Positions 44,089 through 54,799 of a stretch of 64,000 bases of DNA are shown here, one piece after another. Source of the stretch: Petunia secreta (Eukaryota; Streptophyta; Magnoliopsida; Solanales; Solanaceae). The stretch covers positions 40,190,001 through 40,254,000 of the forward strand of contig JARKIP010000035.1 in the NCBI GenBank assembly GCA_029990175.1, given 5' to 3'. Position 1 is the first letter of the stretch. The number at the start of each line of letters is the position of its first letter. The notes under the pieces were generated by a model. That model ran no database searches, had not been told where the DNA came from, and saw only the letters and a program-made list of their open reading frames with translations. Made by a program: the position numbers and the translations under genes.

Positions 44089-46776
44089 TTGCAGGCTAGA
44101 GTGAAGGAGACAAACCACAAATGGTACATGGACAGTGGTTGCTCAAGACATATGACAGGGCATAAGGAACTGTTCCTTTCACTCTCAGCCTTCCAAGGAG
44201 GAAATGTTTCCTTCGGTAATGGTAAGAAAGGGGAAATTATTGGAATTGGAAAGGTAGGTAGGTCTGATTCACACTGTATAGATAAGGTATTTCTAGTAGA
44301 TGGGCTGAAGCATTGCTTATTGAGCATATCTCAATTGTGTGACAAAAGTAATAATGTTAATTTCTCATCTACTGGATGCACTGTGACTAATCAAGCTTCT
44401 GGAGAGGTTATTTTGCAGGGAAACAGACATGGAAACATCTACAAAGTAGACTTGCTGACATTATCTGATGGAAGCTTGAGCTGCTTAAGTGTGGTGCAAA
44501 ATGATCCCCTCCTATGGCACAAAAGACTAGGACATGCTAGTCTTTCACAATTGAACAAACTTGTGTCAAAGGACTTGGTGATAGGTCTTCCTAACATCAG
44601 GTTTAATGAAGAAAAAGTATGTGAAGCATGTGCCAGGGGGAAGCAGTAAAATCCTCCTTCAAATCGAAGAAACAGGTAAGTACCACTAAACCTTTGGAAC
44701 TGGTCCATATGGATTTATGTGGCCCTATGAGAACAATGAGTCGTGGAGGTAAGAAGTATGTTATGGTATTGGTGGATGATTACTCCAGATTTACATGGAC
44801 TATATTTCTTGCATCTAAAGAAGAAGCATTTAATGCATTTTCAATTTTTGCCAAGAAAGCTCAAAGATCTCTAGATAACCATATTGTTGCCATTAGGTCA
44901 GATCATGGAACTGAATTTGAAAATCATATGTTTTCCAATTTTTGTAATGAGAATGGCATTAATCATAATTTTTCCTCACCTAGAACCCCACAACAAAATG
45001 GTGTAGTGGACAAGAAAAATAGGACTCTAGAAGAAATGGCAAGGACTATGTTGATATCTGGAAATCTTCCACAGAACTTTTGGGCTGAGGCTATTAATAC
45101 TGCATGCTACATAATAAATAGATGTATGACAAGACCTTTAATAGAAAAGACCCCATATGAATTGCATAAAGGAAGAAAACCAAACATTTCTCATCTTAGG
45201 GCTTTTGGTTGCAAATGCTTCATACACAACAATGGGAAGGATGCCTTAGGAAAATTTGATCCTAGAAGTGATGAGGGAATATTTGTTGGTTATTCTTTAA
45301 ATAGTAAATCTTATAGGGTGTTTAACAAGAAAACATTGGAAATTGAAGAAAGCATGCATGTTAAATTTGATGAAACTGACAGTCTCACTCAAGAATAGGT
45401 ACATGAGGATGAAGAAATTGGAATGCTGAAAGAGTTTGAACTTAATCCACAAATGTAGATTCTAGATATGAGAAGTGAACTGCAAGGAACTGTTCCTCAG
45501 GACAGAACTGAGAAGAGTAGCACTGAAACAGGGGGAACAAGTGTTGGTTCCACCTCACAAACTGGAAACATTGCTCTATCAGGAACTGTTCCTCAGCAGA
45601 GGACTTCTGACAATGGATTGACACCCAAGCCTTTCAAGTATCAAAGGTCACATCCTGTGGATCAAATAATCTCAGATAAGGCTGCCGGAGTTCAAACTAG
45701 ATCAGCAGTCAAGAATCAAAATCTGTGTGCCTTTAGTGCCTTCTTATCCCTTATTGAACCTAAAAATGTGAAAGAAGCACTAAAGGATGCAGATTGGATT
45801 AATGCTATGCAGGAAGAACTGAATCAATTCCAAAGGAGTCAAGTTTGGCATCTGGAACCCAAGCCAAGGAACATGTCCATAATTGGAACAAAATGGGTTT
45901 TCAGAAACAAACTTGATGAGGATGGCATGGTAACAAGAAACAAGGCCAGGCTATTTGTTCAGGGATATAGTCAAGAGGAGGGTATCGACTATGATGAGAC
46001 TTTTGCTCCAGTTGCAAGACTGGAAGCAATAAGACTTCTTGTAGCCTTTGCTACATACATGGAATTTACTCTACATCAAATGGATGTTAAGAATGCGTTT
46101 CTGAATGGTTACTTGAAAGAAGAAGTGTATGTTAAGCAACCTCCAGGTTTTGAAAGTGAACAGTTCCCTGAACATGTGTACAAGTTGGACAAGGCCTTGT
46201 ATGGGCTCAAGCAGGCACCAAGAGCATGGTATGAGAGGCTATCAAAATTTCTACTCCAGCATGGATACAAGAGAGGTAAAATTGATGGTACTTTGTTCTT
46301 AAAAGAAAAAGGTAAGGATCTCTTAATTGTTCAAATCTATGTAGATGATATAATTTTTGGTGCCACGTGTGAAAATTTAAGTAAGGAATTTGCAAACTTG
46401 ATGGGGAGTGAATTTGAGATGAGCATGATGGGTGAACTCAATTTCTTTTTGGGTTTACAAATTAAGCAAACCTCAAATGGAACTATGATCCATCAACAAA
46501 AGTATGTTAAGGAATTACTTAAAAGGTTTGATATGGATAATGCTAAGGAAATTGACACACCTATTGCCACTGCCACAAAATTGGATCTTGATGAACATGG
46601 AATATCAGTTGATCAAAAATTGTATAGGGGTATGATAGGTTCTCTACTTTATCTAACTGCTAGTAGACCTGATATTGTGTTCAGTGTTGGTTTGTGTGCT
46701 AGGTTCCAATCAGATCCTAAAGAATCTCATTTGAAAGCTGTTAAAAGAATATTGAGGTATCTGAAAGGAACAGGTC
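44089..46776 (+). pseudogene. Protease remnant, integrase and RT of G
   Basis: First frame: YMDSGCSRHMTG (the copia protease/gag-pre-integrase border) and LWHKRLGHASLSQLNKL. A missing G near 44647 shifts into the integrase frame: DLCGPM, RSDHGTEFENH, then QQNGVVDKKN. The last acidic residue, 35 residues after the second Asp, is Asp (GAC, 45009-45011) instead of the catalytic Glu. Two in-frame TAG codons (45396, 45456) separate it from RT, which has KWVFRNKLDEDG, FLNGYLKEEVYVKQPPGF, YGLKQAPRAWY and YVDDIIFGAT (near 46340). It ends at YLKGT where C is inserted. RT motifs are intact. Confidence 0.88.
46772..46776. repeat. Left target-site duplication of C (AGGTC)
   Basis: Repeated exactly at 54289-54293. 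Confidence 0.97.
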
Positions 46777-47507
46777 TGATGCAGCCCAAAGTGCTGATCA
46801 ACCGAGGACACTTCAACCGAGGACAATTACTCGAAGCCAAGCTAAGCTGCTCCATGACATACACATCCAGCTGGCTATGTCGGGAAGAAGCATGTGTTCG
46901 GAAGAGGAATCGCAAAGTGATGAAACCAAGGGCTACATCTTCAAGTTTGAGCCCGAGGATAAAGTTCCCGAACACATAATCAGCGCCCGATGACAAATGT
47001 GCTCGAGCAGGCAATAGAGAACCGAAGCCAGGTTTACCGAAGTCAAGATAGCCGAGCACATTTTTAACTCAGCCCTGCGTGGCTTATTTTCATTGGTCGA
47101 CTGTGACCTATTTACTAGTTTTACCCTTAGTATTTCCTATATAAACCTTAGTCCTTACATTGTAAACAGTTAGTTGTTTTTGGATATTGAATTGAATGAA
47201 AGTGCCGAGCACATTTCTTCTTGTCTCCGTCGTGAGCAAAACCCCGGTGAGGACTTTAAAGGACTTGTGGCTTTCGGTTAGTCCGATTGAACATTCCTCT
47301 TGATCATTCAGTTTGCAAGAGGCAATGTTCTCTTGAGGATTGTTGCATAGTTAGGGTGATTCTTGTCTCCCTTTTGATCGAGCTTTGGGACAGGTTCCCC
47401 ACTGTTCTTTCGAAAGAAGCAAGTTTTGTCTTGCTTTTATCTTCTTCTTTATTTAATCTTGTTCCGCGTTTGTGCTAAGCAACCCCTTCGGGAATTGCAT
47501 TGCACCA
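46777..47507 (+). repeat. 5' LTR of C
   Basis: TGATGCAGCC to TTGCACCA. The probable TATA box is CTATATAAAC (near 47140), between two direct copies of CCTTAGT. Its first 217 bp equal the 3' end of the coding frame. Confidence 0.96.
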
Positions 47508-47510
47508 TCT

Positions 47511-47522
47511 TGGTATCAGAGC
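47511..47522 (+). promoter_or_regulatory. Primer-binding site of C
   Basis: TGGTATCAGAGC three bases after the LTR end. Confidence 0.93.
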
Positions 47523-48728
47523 ACGGTTTGGGCTTGTTTTTACAACCCCAATCCTGTTCAAGTTATCTTTATTTTCGTGCGTTGTGTCTTTGTTTTCCAT
47601 TTCGTGTTCCTGTCTTGTTTTGTTGCTGTTAGTGTTCTTACAAAAAAAAAAAAGAAAAAAAAAAAGGTGTTAAAGAAAAATCCAAAAATTTGTGTTGATT
47701 GTTGGATGTTTGGGAAAAACAACCTTGGATTCTTGTTCACCATTGCTGTCTGATTCCATCGAGTACCCGACGTACTGATTTCGTGACTAGGGTTTCGTGG
47801 TGAATTTTGGACTGATTGAGCTTCCTTGGTGACTGGAAATCGAACCCCAGCTGTGTTGGTGGAGACCGATGAAGGTTGGTGGTTCTTGAGTGATTTGGGT
47901 TTGTTTGTTGCTTGAAAAATCGAAGTTCTTAAGTTTGAATCGAGTCCGTACGCCGGAAAATTGTTGCGAGTTCGTAACAGTGTACGACACGACCGAGCTG
48001 ATTCTTGGCTCAAAGAACTCAACTGAATTCCTCCGTTGTTACTAAGACCGGAGTTGAAAGCAACCCAGATCTGTGAAAGAATTGTGAGCAGTGAACCGAA
48101 GCTATTGAATCCGTACGCCGGAGCAAGGTCACTGTTCCATTGAAGAAGAAGGGGTAAAAGTTGAATGTTAAAACCCCAGGTGAAAAATTGTCGGCTGAAA
48201 AAAAGGAAAGTGGATAAGGTAAAACCCTATCCGTACCAAAGGGAACCACTCTTGTACGGACAGGAGTGAGTGTGATCGAAAAAGATTCCAAAAGGGAATC
48301 AAAGGGTAGATTCTCCTAGGTTTTCACTTTCTTTCGTGTCAAAATTCTGGTTGGTGGATCTTTTGAGTAATTGTCCTACTCGAGGTCGTACCAACTCATT
48401 TGAGCTGATAGGAACTCGTGCGAAGGGGTGACCGAAGTCCAAACTTTCGTAGAAAATTCTTTTGACTCCCCGAGCTCAGTTAAAAGGCGTCCGTTCCATC
48501 GAGTCGAACATCACTTCACTCTTCCCGAAGAGACAGTGACTATTGTCGAACTTGAAGGATCGTAGAGGACCGATCAATTGGACGAGCCACTGTTAACAAG
48601 TCCCTGAGTGATCAAAAACCGAACCCATAAATTGAGTGGACCCGAGCGCCACCCATTAAAGGTAAGGGAGAGTGTGAGGTGATTTCTAACCTTAAACATT
48701 TGTTTGATCTTTGACTTGTGCAGGTACT
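47523..48728 (+). other. Leader of C
   Basis: 1.2 kb without a protein-like frame. An A-rich run lies at 47641-47668. The end, CTTTGACTTGTGCAG before GTACTATGG, resembles a 3' splice site. The GGCGG-type motif of A, B and D is absent. Confidence 0.7.
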
Positions 48729-51700
48729 ATGGCTGGAAACGAAGGCAAGGGCATTGAAAGACCCGAATTGTCGTTAGCCGATCTCATGGCTGCGATACAA
48801 GGTGTCAGTGCCGAAGTGAGAGGAGTGAGTGCTCGAGTAGCTAACCTCGAGCAGGGAAGTGCATCCGTGACCAAAAATGGGTCCGGTGCAGGAACGAGTG
48901 AATCCACTCCGATGAAACCTGAGCTGTATGCTGAGCTTCTTCGACAACATCACTTGACTAGTGAAGCAATTCGAAGAGAGCTTAACTTGGGCAATCCCCA
49001 AGCACAACAAAACTTGGGCAATCCCCAAGTTGGAAATCAAAACTTGGGCATTCTCCGAGGAGAGAGGTTACCACTTCCAAGGGCCCGAAGAGACCTTGAT
49101 GCTGTAACCGAAGAGGCTAACGTAGAGGAATTTCCCGAGGACGAGTATGAACGTGAGCTGCCATTCGCTCAACGAGGGCAAGCTCACCGAGGTCGTGGAA
49201 ATTTCCGAGGTCGAGGCCGAGGCGCAAATGTTGGAAGAAATATTGAGCGTGAGGCTGATGATCGAGAAGATGAGTATGTCGAACAGGTTCGTGGTGTTCG
49301 AGACTCAAATCTGAGCAGTGTTAAGATCACTCTTCCTTCCTTTAAAGGAACTAGTGATCCCGATGAGTATCTTGGATGGAAGCTTCAAATGGAGCGCATC
49401 TTTGAAACCAATGAGATGACCGAGGAGAGGAAAGCTGCCCATGCCATTGCTTCGTTCGAAGCTTATGCATCAACATGGTGGGAATCTTACAAAAGGCATA
49501 GAAGGAGAAATGACTATCCAGTAGTCAATACTTGGCCACAGTTGATGAGAGCTATGGATGGTAAATATTTGAGCGCCAAGTATAGGCAAACTCAGATGCA
49601 AAAGTTGTATGAGCTTAAACAAGGATCTAAGTCAGTTCAAGAGTACCATGATGAATTTGAAAGGGTTCGATTGAATCTTGATCTGGTCGAAGACGAGGAG
49701 CAAGCCATTATTCGGTTTCGAAGTGGCTTGACTAGGGAAGTGTCATCTCAGTTGAGACTCCACGTGTACCACACGTTGGAAGATTTATTTGAAGCTGCTA
49801 CCGAAGCTGAAAAATTGGTGAAGGAAGAAAAGGCAAACCGGTATCGAGGAGTCACTACTTCTACTCCCTTGAACCGAGGAAAAGATTGGAAGAATCCTCA
49901 CCAAACAAGTGCCAATACTGTTCGAGATTCGAAGAAACCCTTCGAGAAAGGTGTGACCGTTAACCAACCGAGAGAAGTGGGAGGTAAAGTTCAACTAAAC
50001 TCTCCTAGTGCTTCAAATATTCAGTGTCATAAATGCAGAGGTTATGGTCACATGGCAAAAGAGTGTCCAACTCGCAAAGCTATGCTTCTGCTCGAAGATG
50101 GAACCGTCCATGAGCAAGCGAGTGACACCGAGGAGGAATTAACCGAGGAGATTGACCGAGCTGAAGGTGATGATGATCATGAGGCTGCCGAAGCTGATCA
50201 TCCGGAAATGTTTCTTGTGGTTCGAAGGAATTTGAGCTGCATGACTCTTGAAGAAGAGGACAACCAAAGAGAAAACCTCTTTCATGCCCGATGTCGAGTG
50301 AGGGGAAAGGTGTGTTCGATGATCATTGACTCTGGTAGCTGTGCAAATGTGGTGAGCCAAACTTTGGTTACACAAATGGGACTACCTACGATGAAGCATC
50401 CCCACCCTTACAAATTACAATGGCTGAATGAGTGTGGAGAATTGAGGGTTGTCAAACAAGTGTGGATCAAGTTTAGAATCGGCGAATATCAAGATGAAAT
50501 GGTATTCGATGTGGTGCCGATGCAAGCTTGTCATTTGCTACTGGGTCGACCGTGGCAATATGACCGAACAGCTGTTCACAATGGCAGATCCAACACTTAC
50601 ACCGTAAAGCTTGATGGGAAGAGTTTCATCCTCAAACCATTGTCTCCGAAACAAGTCTCCGAGGACTATAAACGGATGAAAGAATTGAAAGAAGCGGCCA
50701 AAGCTAAGCTTCCGATGGGAGCAAAATTGGGAGCCGATGAGACAAACTCACCTACCGAAGAGAAAGGAATTTGTGCAATCATGCAACCCGGTGAGATCTT
50801 ACGAGGCAACGACCCCGGTCGGATGATGATTTGCCTCGTGCACAAGGGTATCTTTCTAAACTCTAGTGATGATTTTTCTAATGATAACCCATTGCCTTTG
50901 TCTGTTCGTAAAGTTTTGCAGGACTTCGAGGACATGTTTCCCGAGGAAATGCCAGGTGGATTACCTCCGTTGAGAGGAATCGAGCACCAAATTGACTTCG
51001 TGCCGGGATCTCAAATCCCCAACAAACCTGCATACCGGTGTAATCCCGAAGACACCAAAGAGCTCCAAAGGCAGGTTGATGAATTACTGAACAAGGGCCT
51101 CGTTCGAGAGAGTTTGAGTCCTTGCGCCGTTCCAGTTATCCTTGTTCCGAAGAAGGATGGAACATGGCGAATGTGCGTTGACTGTCGATCAGTCAACAAA
51201 ATAACGGTAAAGTATCGTCATCCTATCCCTCGATTAGATGACATGCTAGATGAATTAAGCGGTTCTTCATGCTTTTCAAAGATTGATCTCAGGTCCGGTT
51301 ACCACCAGATCCGAATGAAACCCGGTGACGAGTGGAAAACCGCATTCAAGACCAAATTCGGTCTCTATGAATGGTTGGTAATGCCATTTGGCTTATCCAA
51401 CGCCCCGAGCACATTCATGCGATTGATGAACCACGTGCTCAAACCGTTCATAAACAAGTTCGTTGTCGTTTATTTCGATGACATACTTGTTTACAGTCGA
51501 ACCGTGGATGAACATATCGAACACCTAAGGCTTGTGCTTGAAAAACTTCGAGAAGAAAAGTTGTATGCCAACTTCAAGAAGTGCGCCTTCGGTGTCGATC
51601 GTGTAGTCTTTCTTGGATTTGTAGTCAGTGCTAATGGTGTCGAAGTCGACGAATCAAAAGTCGAAGCCATCAAAGATTGGCCAACTCCGACCTCGGTATC

Positions 51701-53774
51701 TCAAGTTCGTAGCTTCCATGGGTTAGCTAGCTTTTACCGACGGTTTGTTCGTGACTTTAGCACCGTGGCAGCTCCTTTGACCGAGCTGGTTAAGAAAGAC
51801 AATCCATTTGTGTGGGGAGAGTCCCAAGAAAGGGCTTTCCAAGAGTTGAAACGGAGGCTTTGTTCTGCCCCGTTGTTGCAACTCCCTGACTTCGGCAAAG
51901 CATTCGAAGTCGAGTGTGATGCGTCTGGAGTTGGGATCGGAGGAGTGCTGATGCAAGAATCGAAGCCGATCGCTTACTTTAGCGAAAAGCTTAAGGGTGC
52001 AACTCTGAATTATTCAACATATGACAAAGAGTTGTATGCCCTCGTTCGAGCACTCGCCCATTGGCAGCATTATTTGTGGCCTCGAGAGTTTGTGATCCGA
52101 AGTGATCATGAGTCCTTGAAGCATCTCCGAGGTCAGGAGAAGCTGAACCGAAGGCATGCCAAATGGGTTGAATTCATTGAGAGCTTTCCCTATGTAATTC
52201 ATTACAAAAAGGGGAAAGACAATGTTGTGGCCGATGCGCTATCAAGGAAATTTGCTTTAGCGACCACTCTCGCCTCTAGGCTCATGGGATTTGAAAGCAT
52301 CAAGTCGATGTACGAAGACGATCCCAAGCTTAAATGCATTCGAGACGCGATCTTGAGTGACCGAAGGGTTGAGAAATACCAGTGGCACGATGGCTACCTC
52401 TTCAAGAATGGGAGGGTTTGTGTGCCAGTGTCATCGTGGAGAGAGCTCTTGGTTCGAGAAGCTCACTCCGGTGGACTGATGGGACACTTCGGTGTCGACA
52501 AAACTCTTGGTATCTTGACCGAGCAGTTCCATTGGCCCAAAATGCGACGAGATGTGGAAAAGCTTTGCAACGCTTGTCTCGTTTGCAAGAAAGCTAAATC
52601 GAAGTCCAACCCTCATGGTTTGTATACCCCGTTGCCTGTGCCTGATCGCCCTTGGGTTGATATATCCATGGACTTTGTCTTGGGGTTACCGAGGTCGGGG
52701 GGAGGACATGATAGCATCTTTGTTGTGGTTGACCGATTTTCGAAAATGGCTCATTTTATTCCTTGCAAGAAGTGTGACGATGCCCAGCATGTAGCTACAT
52801 TATTTGTTTCCAATGTGTTGAAATTGCATGGTGTCCCTCGTACTATTGTGAGTGATCGGGACACAAAATTCTTGAGTCATTTTTGGAAGTGTCTATGGGG
52901 TGCCCTCGGCACCAAACTACTTTTCTCGACGTCTCACCATCCTCAGACTGATGGACAGACCGAAGTAGTTAACCGAACCTTGGGATCTTTGCTTCGGGCA
53001 ATGACCAAAGGAAAGGTTGGAAACTGGGCTGATCGTTTGCCCATGATGGAGTTTGCATACAATCGAACGGTGCATCGAATGATTAACATGACCCCGTTCG
53101 AGTGTGTGTATGGATTTAACCCTTTAATTCCACTTGATCTGACCCCGTTGCCTCGAGATGTTGTTATCGATTTTGCAGGTACTCACCGAGCCAAAGCTCT
53201 GCTCGAGTTACATGCGAAAGTGAAGAAGAACCTCGAGGACGCCTATGCAAAGGTTGCCTTGAAGAAAAACAAGGGGCGAAAAAAGTTGGAGTTAAAGAAG
53301 GGTGATTGGGTTTGGGTTCACTTCCGAAAGGAACGTTTCCCGAACCTAAGGAAAGGAAAATTGGCTCCTCGAGGGGATGGTCCATTTCAAGTGCTGAGCA
53401 AAATAAACAACAATGCTTATGTCATCGACCTCCCAGGTGAGTATAATGTGTCCAACACCTTCAATGTTACTGATTTGACTCCTTGTGTTGTAGGCCAAAC
53501 ATCAGAAGCAGAGGATGAATCGATTTCGAGGACGAAATCCTCTCAAGAAGGGGAGGATGATGCAGCCCAAAGTGCTGATCAACCGAGGACACTTCAACCG
53601 AGGACAATTACTCGAAGCCAAGCTAAGCTGCTCCATGACATACACATCCAGCTGGCTATGTCGGGAAGAAGCATGTGTTCGGAAGAGGAATCGCAAAGTG
53701 ATGAAACCAAGGGCTACATCTTCAAGTTTGAGCCCGAGGATAAAGTTCCCGAACACATAATCAGCGCCCGATGA
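48729..53774 (+). CDS. gag-pol polyprotein of C (complete)
   Basis: One frame of 1681 residues. I choose the ATG at 48729 (MAGNEGKG) because A and D start at the same place; an in-frame ATG 18 bases upstream exists. Order: gag core (about residues 190-390), CCHC knuckle CHKCRGYGHMAKEC (433-446), retropepsin DSG (534-536) and LLGRPW, RT with YFDD (915-918), RNase H (ECDASG near 1064, VADALSR), integrase zinc region (H-H-C-C near 1255-1290) and core with Asp1315, Asp1376 and Glu1412, exactly DD35E, then the GPF-like tail (PRGDGPFQVLSKINNNAY). The C-terminus crosses the polypurine tract (SRTKSSQEGEDDA), has TRSQAK and ends inside the 3' LTR. All catalytic residues I can check are intact. Confidence 0.95.
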   Translation: MAGNEGKGIERPELSLADLMAAIQGVSAEVRGVSARVANLEQGSASVTKNGSGAGTSESTPMKPELYAELLRQHHLTSEAIRRELNLGNPQAQQNLGNPQVGNQNLGILRGERLPLPRARRDLDAVTEEANVEEFPEDEYERELPFAQRGQAHRGRGNFRGRGRGANVGRNIEREADDREDEYVEQVRGVRDSNLSSVKITLPSFKGTSDPDEYLGWKLQMERIFETNEMTEERKAAHAIASFEAYASTWWESYKRHRRRNDYPVVNTWPQLMRAMDGKYLSAKYRQTQMQKLYELKQGSKSVQEYHDEFERVRLNLDLVEDEEQAIIRFRSGLTREVSSQLRLHVYHTLEDLFEAATEAEKLVKEEKANRYRGVTTSTPLNRGKDWKNPHQTSANTVRDSKKPFEKGVTVNQPREVGGKVQLNSPSASNIQCHKCRGYGHMAKECPTRKAMLLLEDGTVHEQASDTEEELTEEIDRAEGDDDHEAAEADHPEMFLVVRRNLSCMTLEEEDNQRENLFHARCRVRGKVCSMIIDSGSCANVVSQTLVTQMGLPTMKHPHPYKLQWLNECGELRVVKQVWIKFRIGEYQDEMVFDVVPMQACHLLLGRPWQYDRTAVHNGRSNTYTVKLDGKSFILKPLSPKQVSEDYKRMKELKEAAKAKLPMGAKLGADETNSPTEEKGICAIMQPGEILRGNDPGRMMICLVHKGIFLNSSDDFSNDNPLPLSVRKVLQDFEDMFPEEMPGGLPPLRGIEHQIDFVPGSQIPNKPAYRCNPEDTKELQRQVDELLNKGLVRESLSPCAVPVILVPKKDGTWRMCVDCRSVNKITVKYRHPIPRLDDMLDELSGSSCFSKIDLRSGYHQIRMKPGDEWKTAFKTKFGLYEWLVMPFGLSNAPSTFMRLMNHVLKPFINKFVVVYFDDILVYSRTVDEHIEHLRLVLEKLREEKLYANFKKCAFGVDRVVFLGFVVSANGVEVDESKVEAIKDWPTPTSVSQVRSFHGLASFYRRFVRDFSTVAAPLTELVKKDNPFVWGESQERAFQELKRRLCSAPLLQLPDFGKAFEVECDASGVGIGGVLMQESKPIAYFSEKLKGATLNYSTYDKELYALVRALAHWQHYLWPREFVIRSDHESLKHLRGQEKLNRRHAKWVEFIESFPYVIHYKKGKDNVVADALSRKFALATTLASRLMGFESIKSMYEDDPKLKCIRDAILSDRRVEKYQWHDGYLFKNGRVCVPVSSWRELLVREAHSGGLMGHFGVDKTLGILTEQFHWPKMRRDVEKLCNACLVCKKAKSKSNPHGLYTPLPVPDRPWVDISMDFVLGLPRSGGGHDSIFVVVDRFSKMAHFIPCKKCDDAQHVATLFVSNVLKLHGVPRTIVSDRDTKFLSHFWKCLWGALGTKLLFSTSHHPQTDGQTEVVNRTLGSLLRAMTKGKVGNWADRLPMMEFAYNRTVHRMINMTPFECVYGFNPLIPLDLTPLPRDVVIDFAGTHRAKALLELHAKVKKNLEDAYAKVALKKNKGRKKLELKKGDWVWVHFRKERFPNLRKGKLAPRGDGPFQVLSKINNNAYVIDLPGEYNVSNTFNVTDLTPCVVGQTSEAEDESISRTKSSQEGEDDAAQSADQPRTLQPRTITRSQAKLLHDIHIQLAMSGRSMCSEEESQSDETKGYIFKFEPEDKVPEHIISAR
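53523..53557 (+). promoter_or_regulatory. Polypurine tract of C with upstream hairpin
   Basis: AAGAAGGGGAGGA abuts the LTR at 53558. GATTTCG and CGAAATC flank AGGA directly upstream, a perfect 7-bp stem, inside the coding frame. Confidence 0.85.
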
Positions 53775-54288
53775 CAAATGTGCTCGAGCAGGCAATAGAG
53801 AACCGAAGCCAGGTTTACCGAAGTCAAGATAGCCGAGCACATTTTTAACTCAGCCCTGCGTGGCTTATTTTCATTGGTCGACTGTGACCTATTTACTAGT
53901 TTTACCCTTAGTATTTCCTATATAAACCTTAGTCCTTACATTGTAAACAGTTAGTTGTTTTTGGATATTGAATTGAATGAAAGTGCCGAGCACATTTCTT
54001 CTTGTCTCCGTCGTGAGCAAAACCCCGGTGAGGGCTTTAAAGGACTTGTGGCTTTCGGTTAGTCCGATTGAACATTCCTCTTGATCATTCAGTTTGCAAG
54101 AGGCAATGTTCTCTTGAGGATTGTTGCATAGTTAGGGTGATTCTTGTCTCCCTTTTGATCGAGCTTTGGGACAGGTTCCCCACTGTTCTTTCGAAAGAAG
54201 CAAGTTTTGTCTTGCTTTTATCTTCTTCTTTATTTAATCTTGTTCCGCGTTTGTGCTAAGCAACCCCTTCGGGAATTGCATTGCACCA
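53558..54288 (+). repeat. 3' LTR of C
   Basis: 731 bp, identical to 46777-47507 apart from one base. Followed by AGGTC. Confidence 0.96.
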
Positions 54289-54799
54289 AGGTCCCTTGGG
54301 ACTTTGGTATCCAAAAGGTAGTAGTTTTAATCTTGTTGGATATACTGATGCTGACTATGCAGGTTTCCTTGTTGATAGAAAAAGTACCTCAGGTATGGCA
54401 CATTTTCTTGGTGAATGTTTGGTTTCTTGGGGAACTAAGAAACAGAATTCAGTGGCACTTTCCACTGCTGAGGCTGAGTATGTTGCAGCTGCTTCATGTT
54501 GTTCACAGTTGTTATGGATCAAACAACAATTACAGGATTTTGGTGTTGATGTAGGAACTGTTCCTATATATTGTGATAACACTAGTGCTATTAATATGAC
54601 AAAGAATCCAGTGCATCACAAAAGGACTAAACACATTGATATAAGACATCATTTCCTAAGAGACAATTATGAAAAAGGTTTGATCACCATAGCATTTTGT
54701 CCTACTGAAAAGCAAATAGCTGACATTTTTACTAAAGCTCTAGGTAGAGATGACTTTGAAAGAAATAGATTGGAGTTAGGGATGATTAAATTCACATAA
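54289..54799 (+). pseudogene. RNase H of G (continuation after C)
   Basis: Resumes after C with GLWYPKG-like residues, then GYTDADYAGFLVDRKSTSG, STAEAEYVAAASCCSQLLW, YCDNTSAINMTKNPVHHKRT and HIDIRHHFLRD, the complete copia RNase H set, ending at 54797. It is open; only C separates it from RT. Confidence 0.9.

Larger units (their letters stand above)
46777..54288 (+). mobile_element. C: intact CRM/Reina-like Ty3/gypsy element, 7.5 kb, very young
   Basis: LTRs of 731 bp each differ at one site that I can find (A at 47253, G at 54035). AGGTC duplications are perfect, primer site and polypurine tract are intact and gag-pol is open. Every part needed for autonomous transposition is present. Pol extends 217 bp into the 3' LTR, as in A, which fits the CRM clade. 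Confidence 0.96.

Noticed and set aside
46777..46979. RT frame of G appearing to continue into C
   Set aside because: The extension is read-through into the C LTR; the true continuation is at 54289.
47120..47160. TATA hairpin in the LTR of C, as in A, B and D
   Set aside because: The flanking sequences are direct repeats (CCTTAGT), not inverted, so no stem forms.
47641..47668. A-rich tract as the tail of a SINE or processed gene
   Set aside because: It lies in the leader of C at the place where A, D and E leaders are also A-rich, with no target duplication.
47558..48022. Minus-strand open frame of about 150 codons in the C leader
   Set aside because: It includes a poly-Phe run from the A-rich tract and no domain; it is a chance frame.
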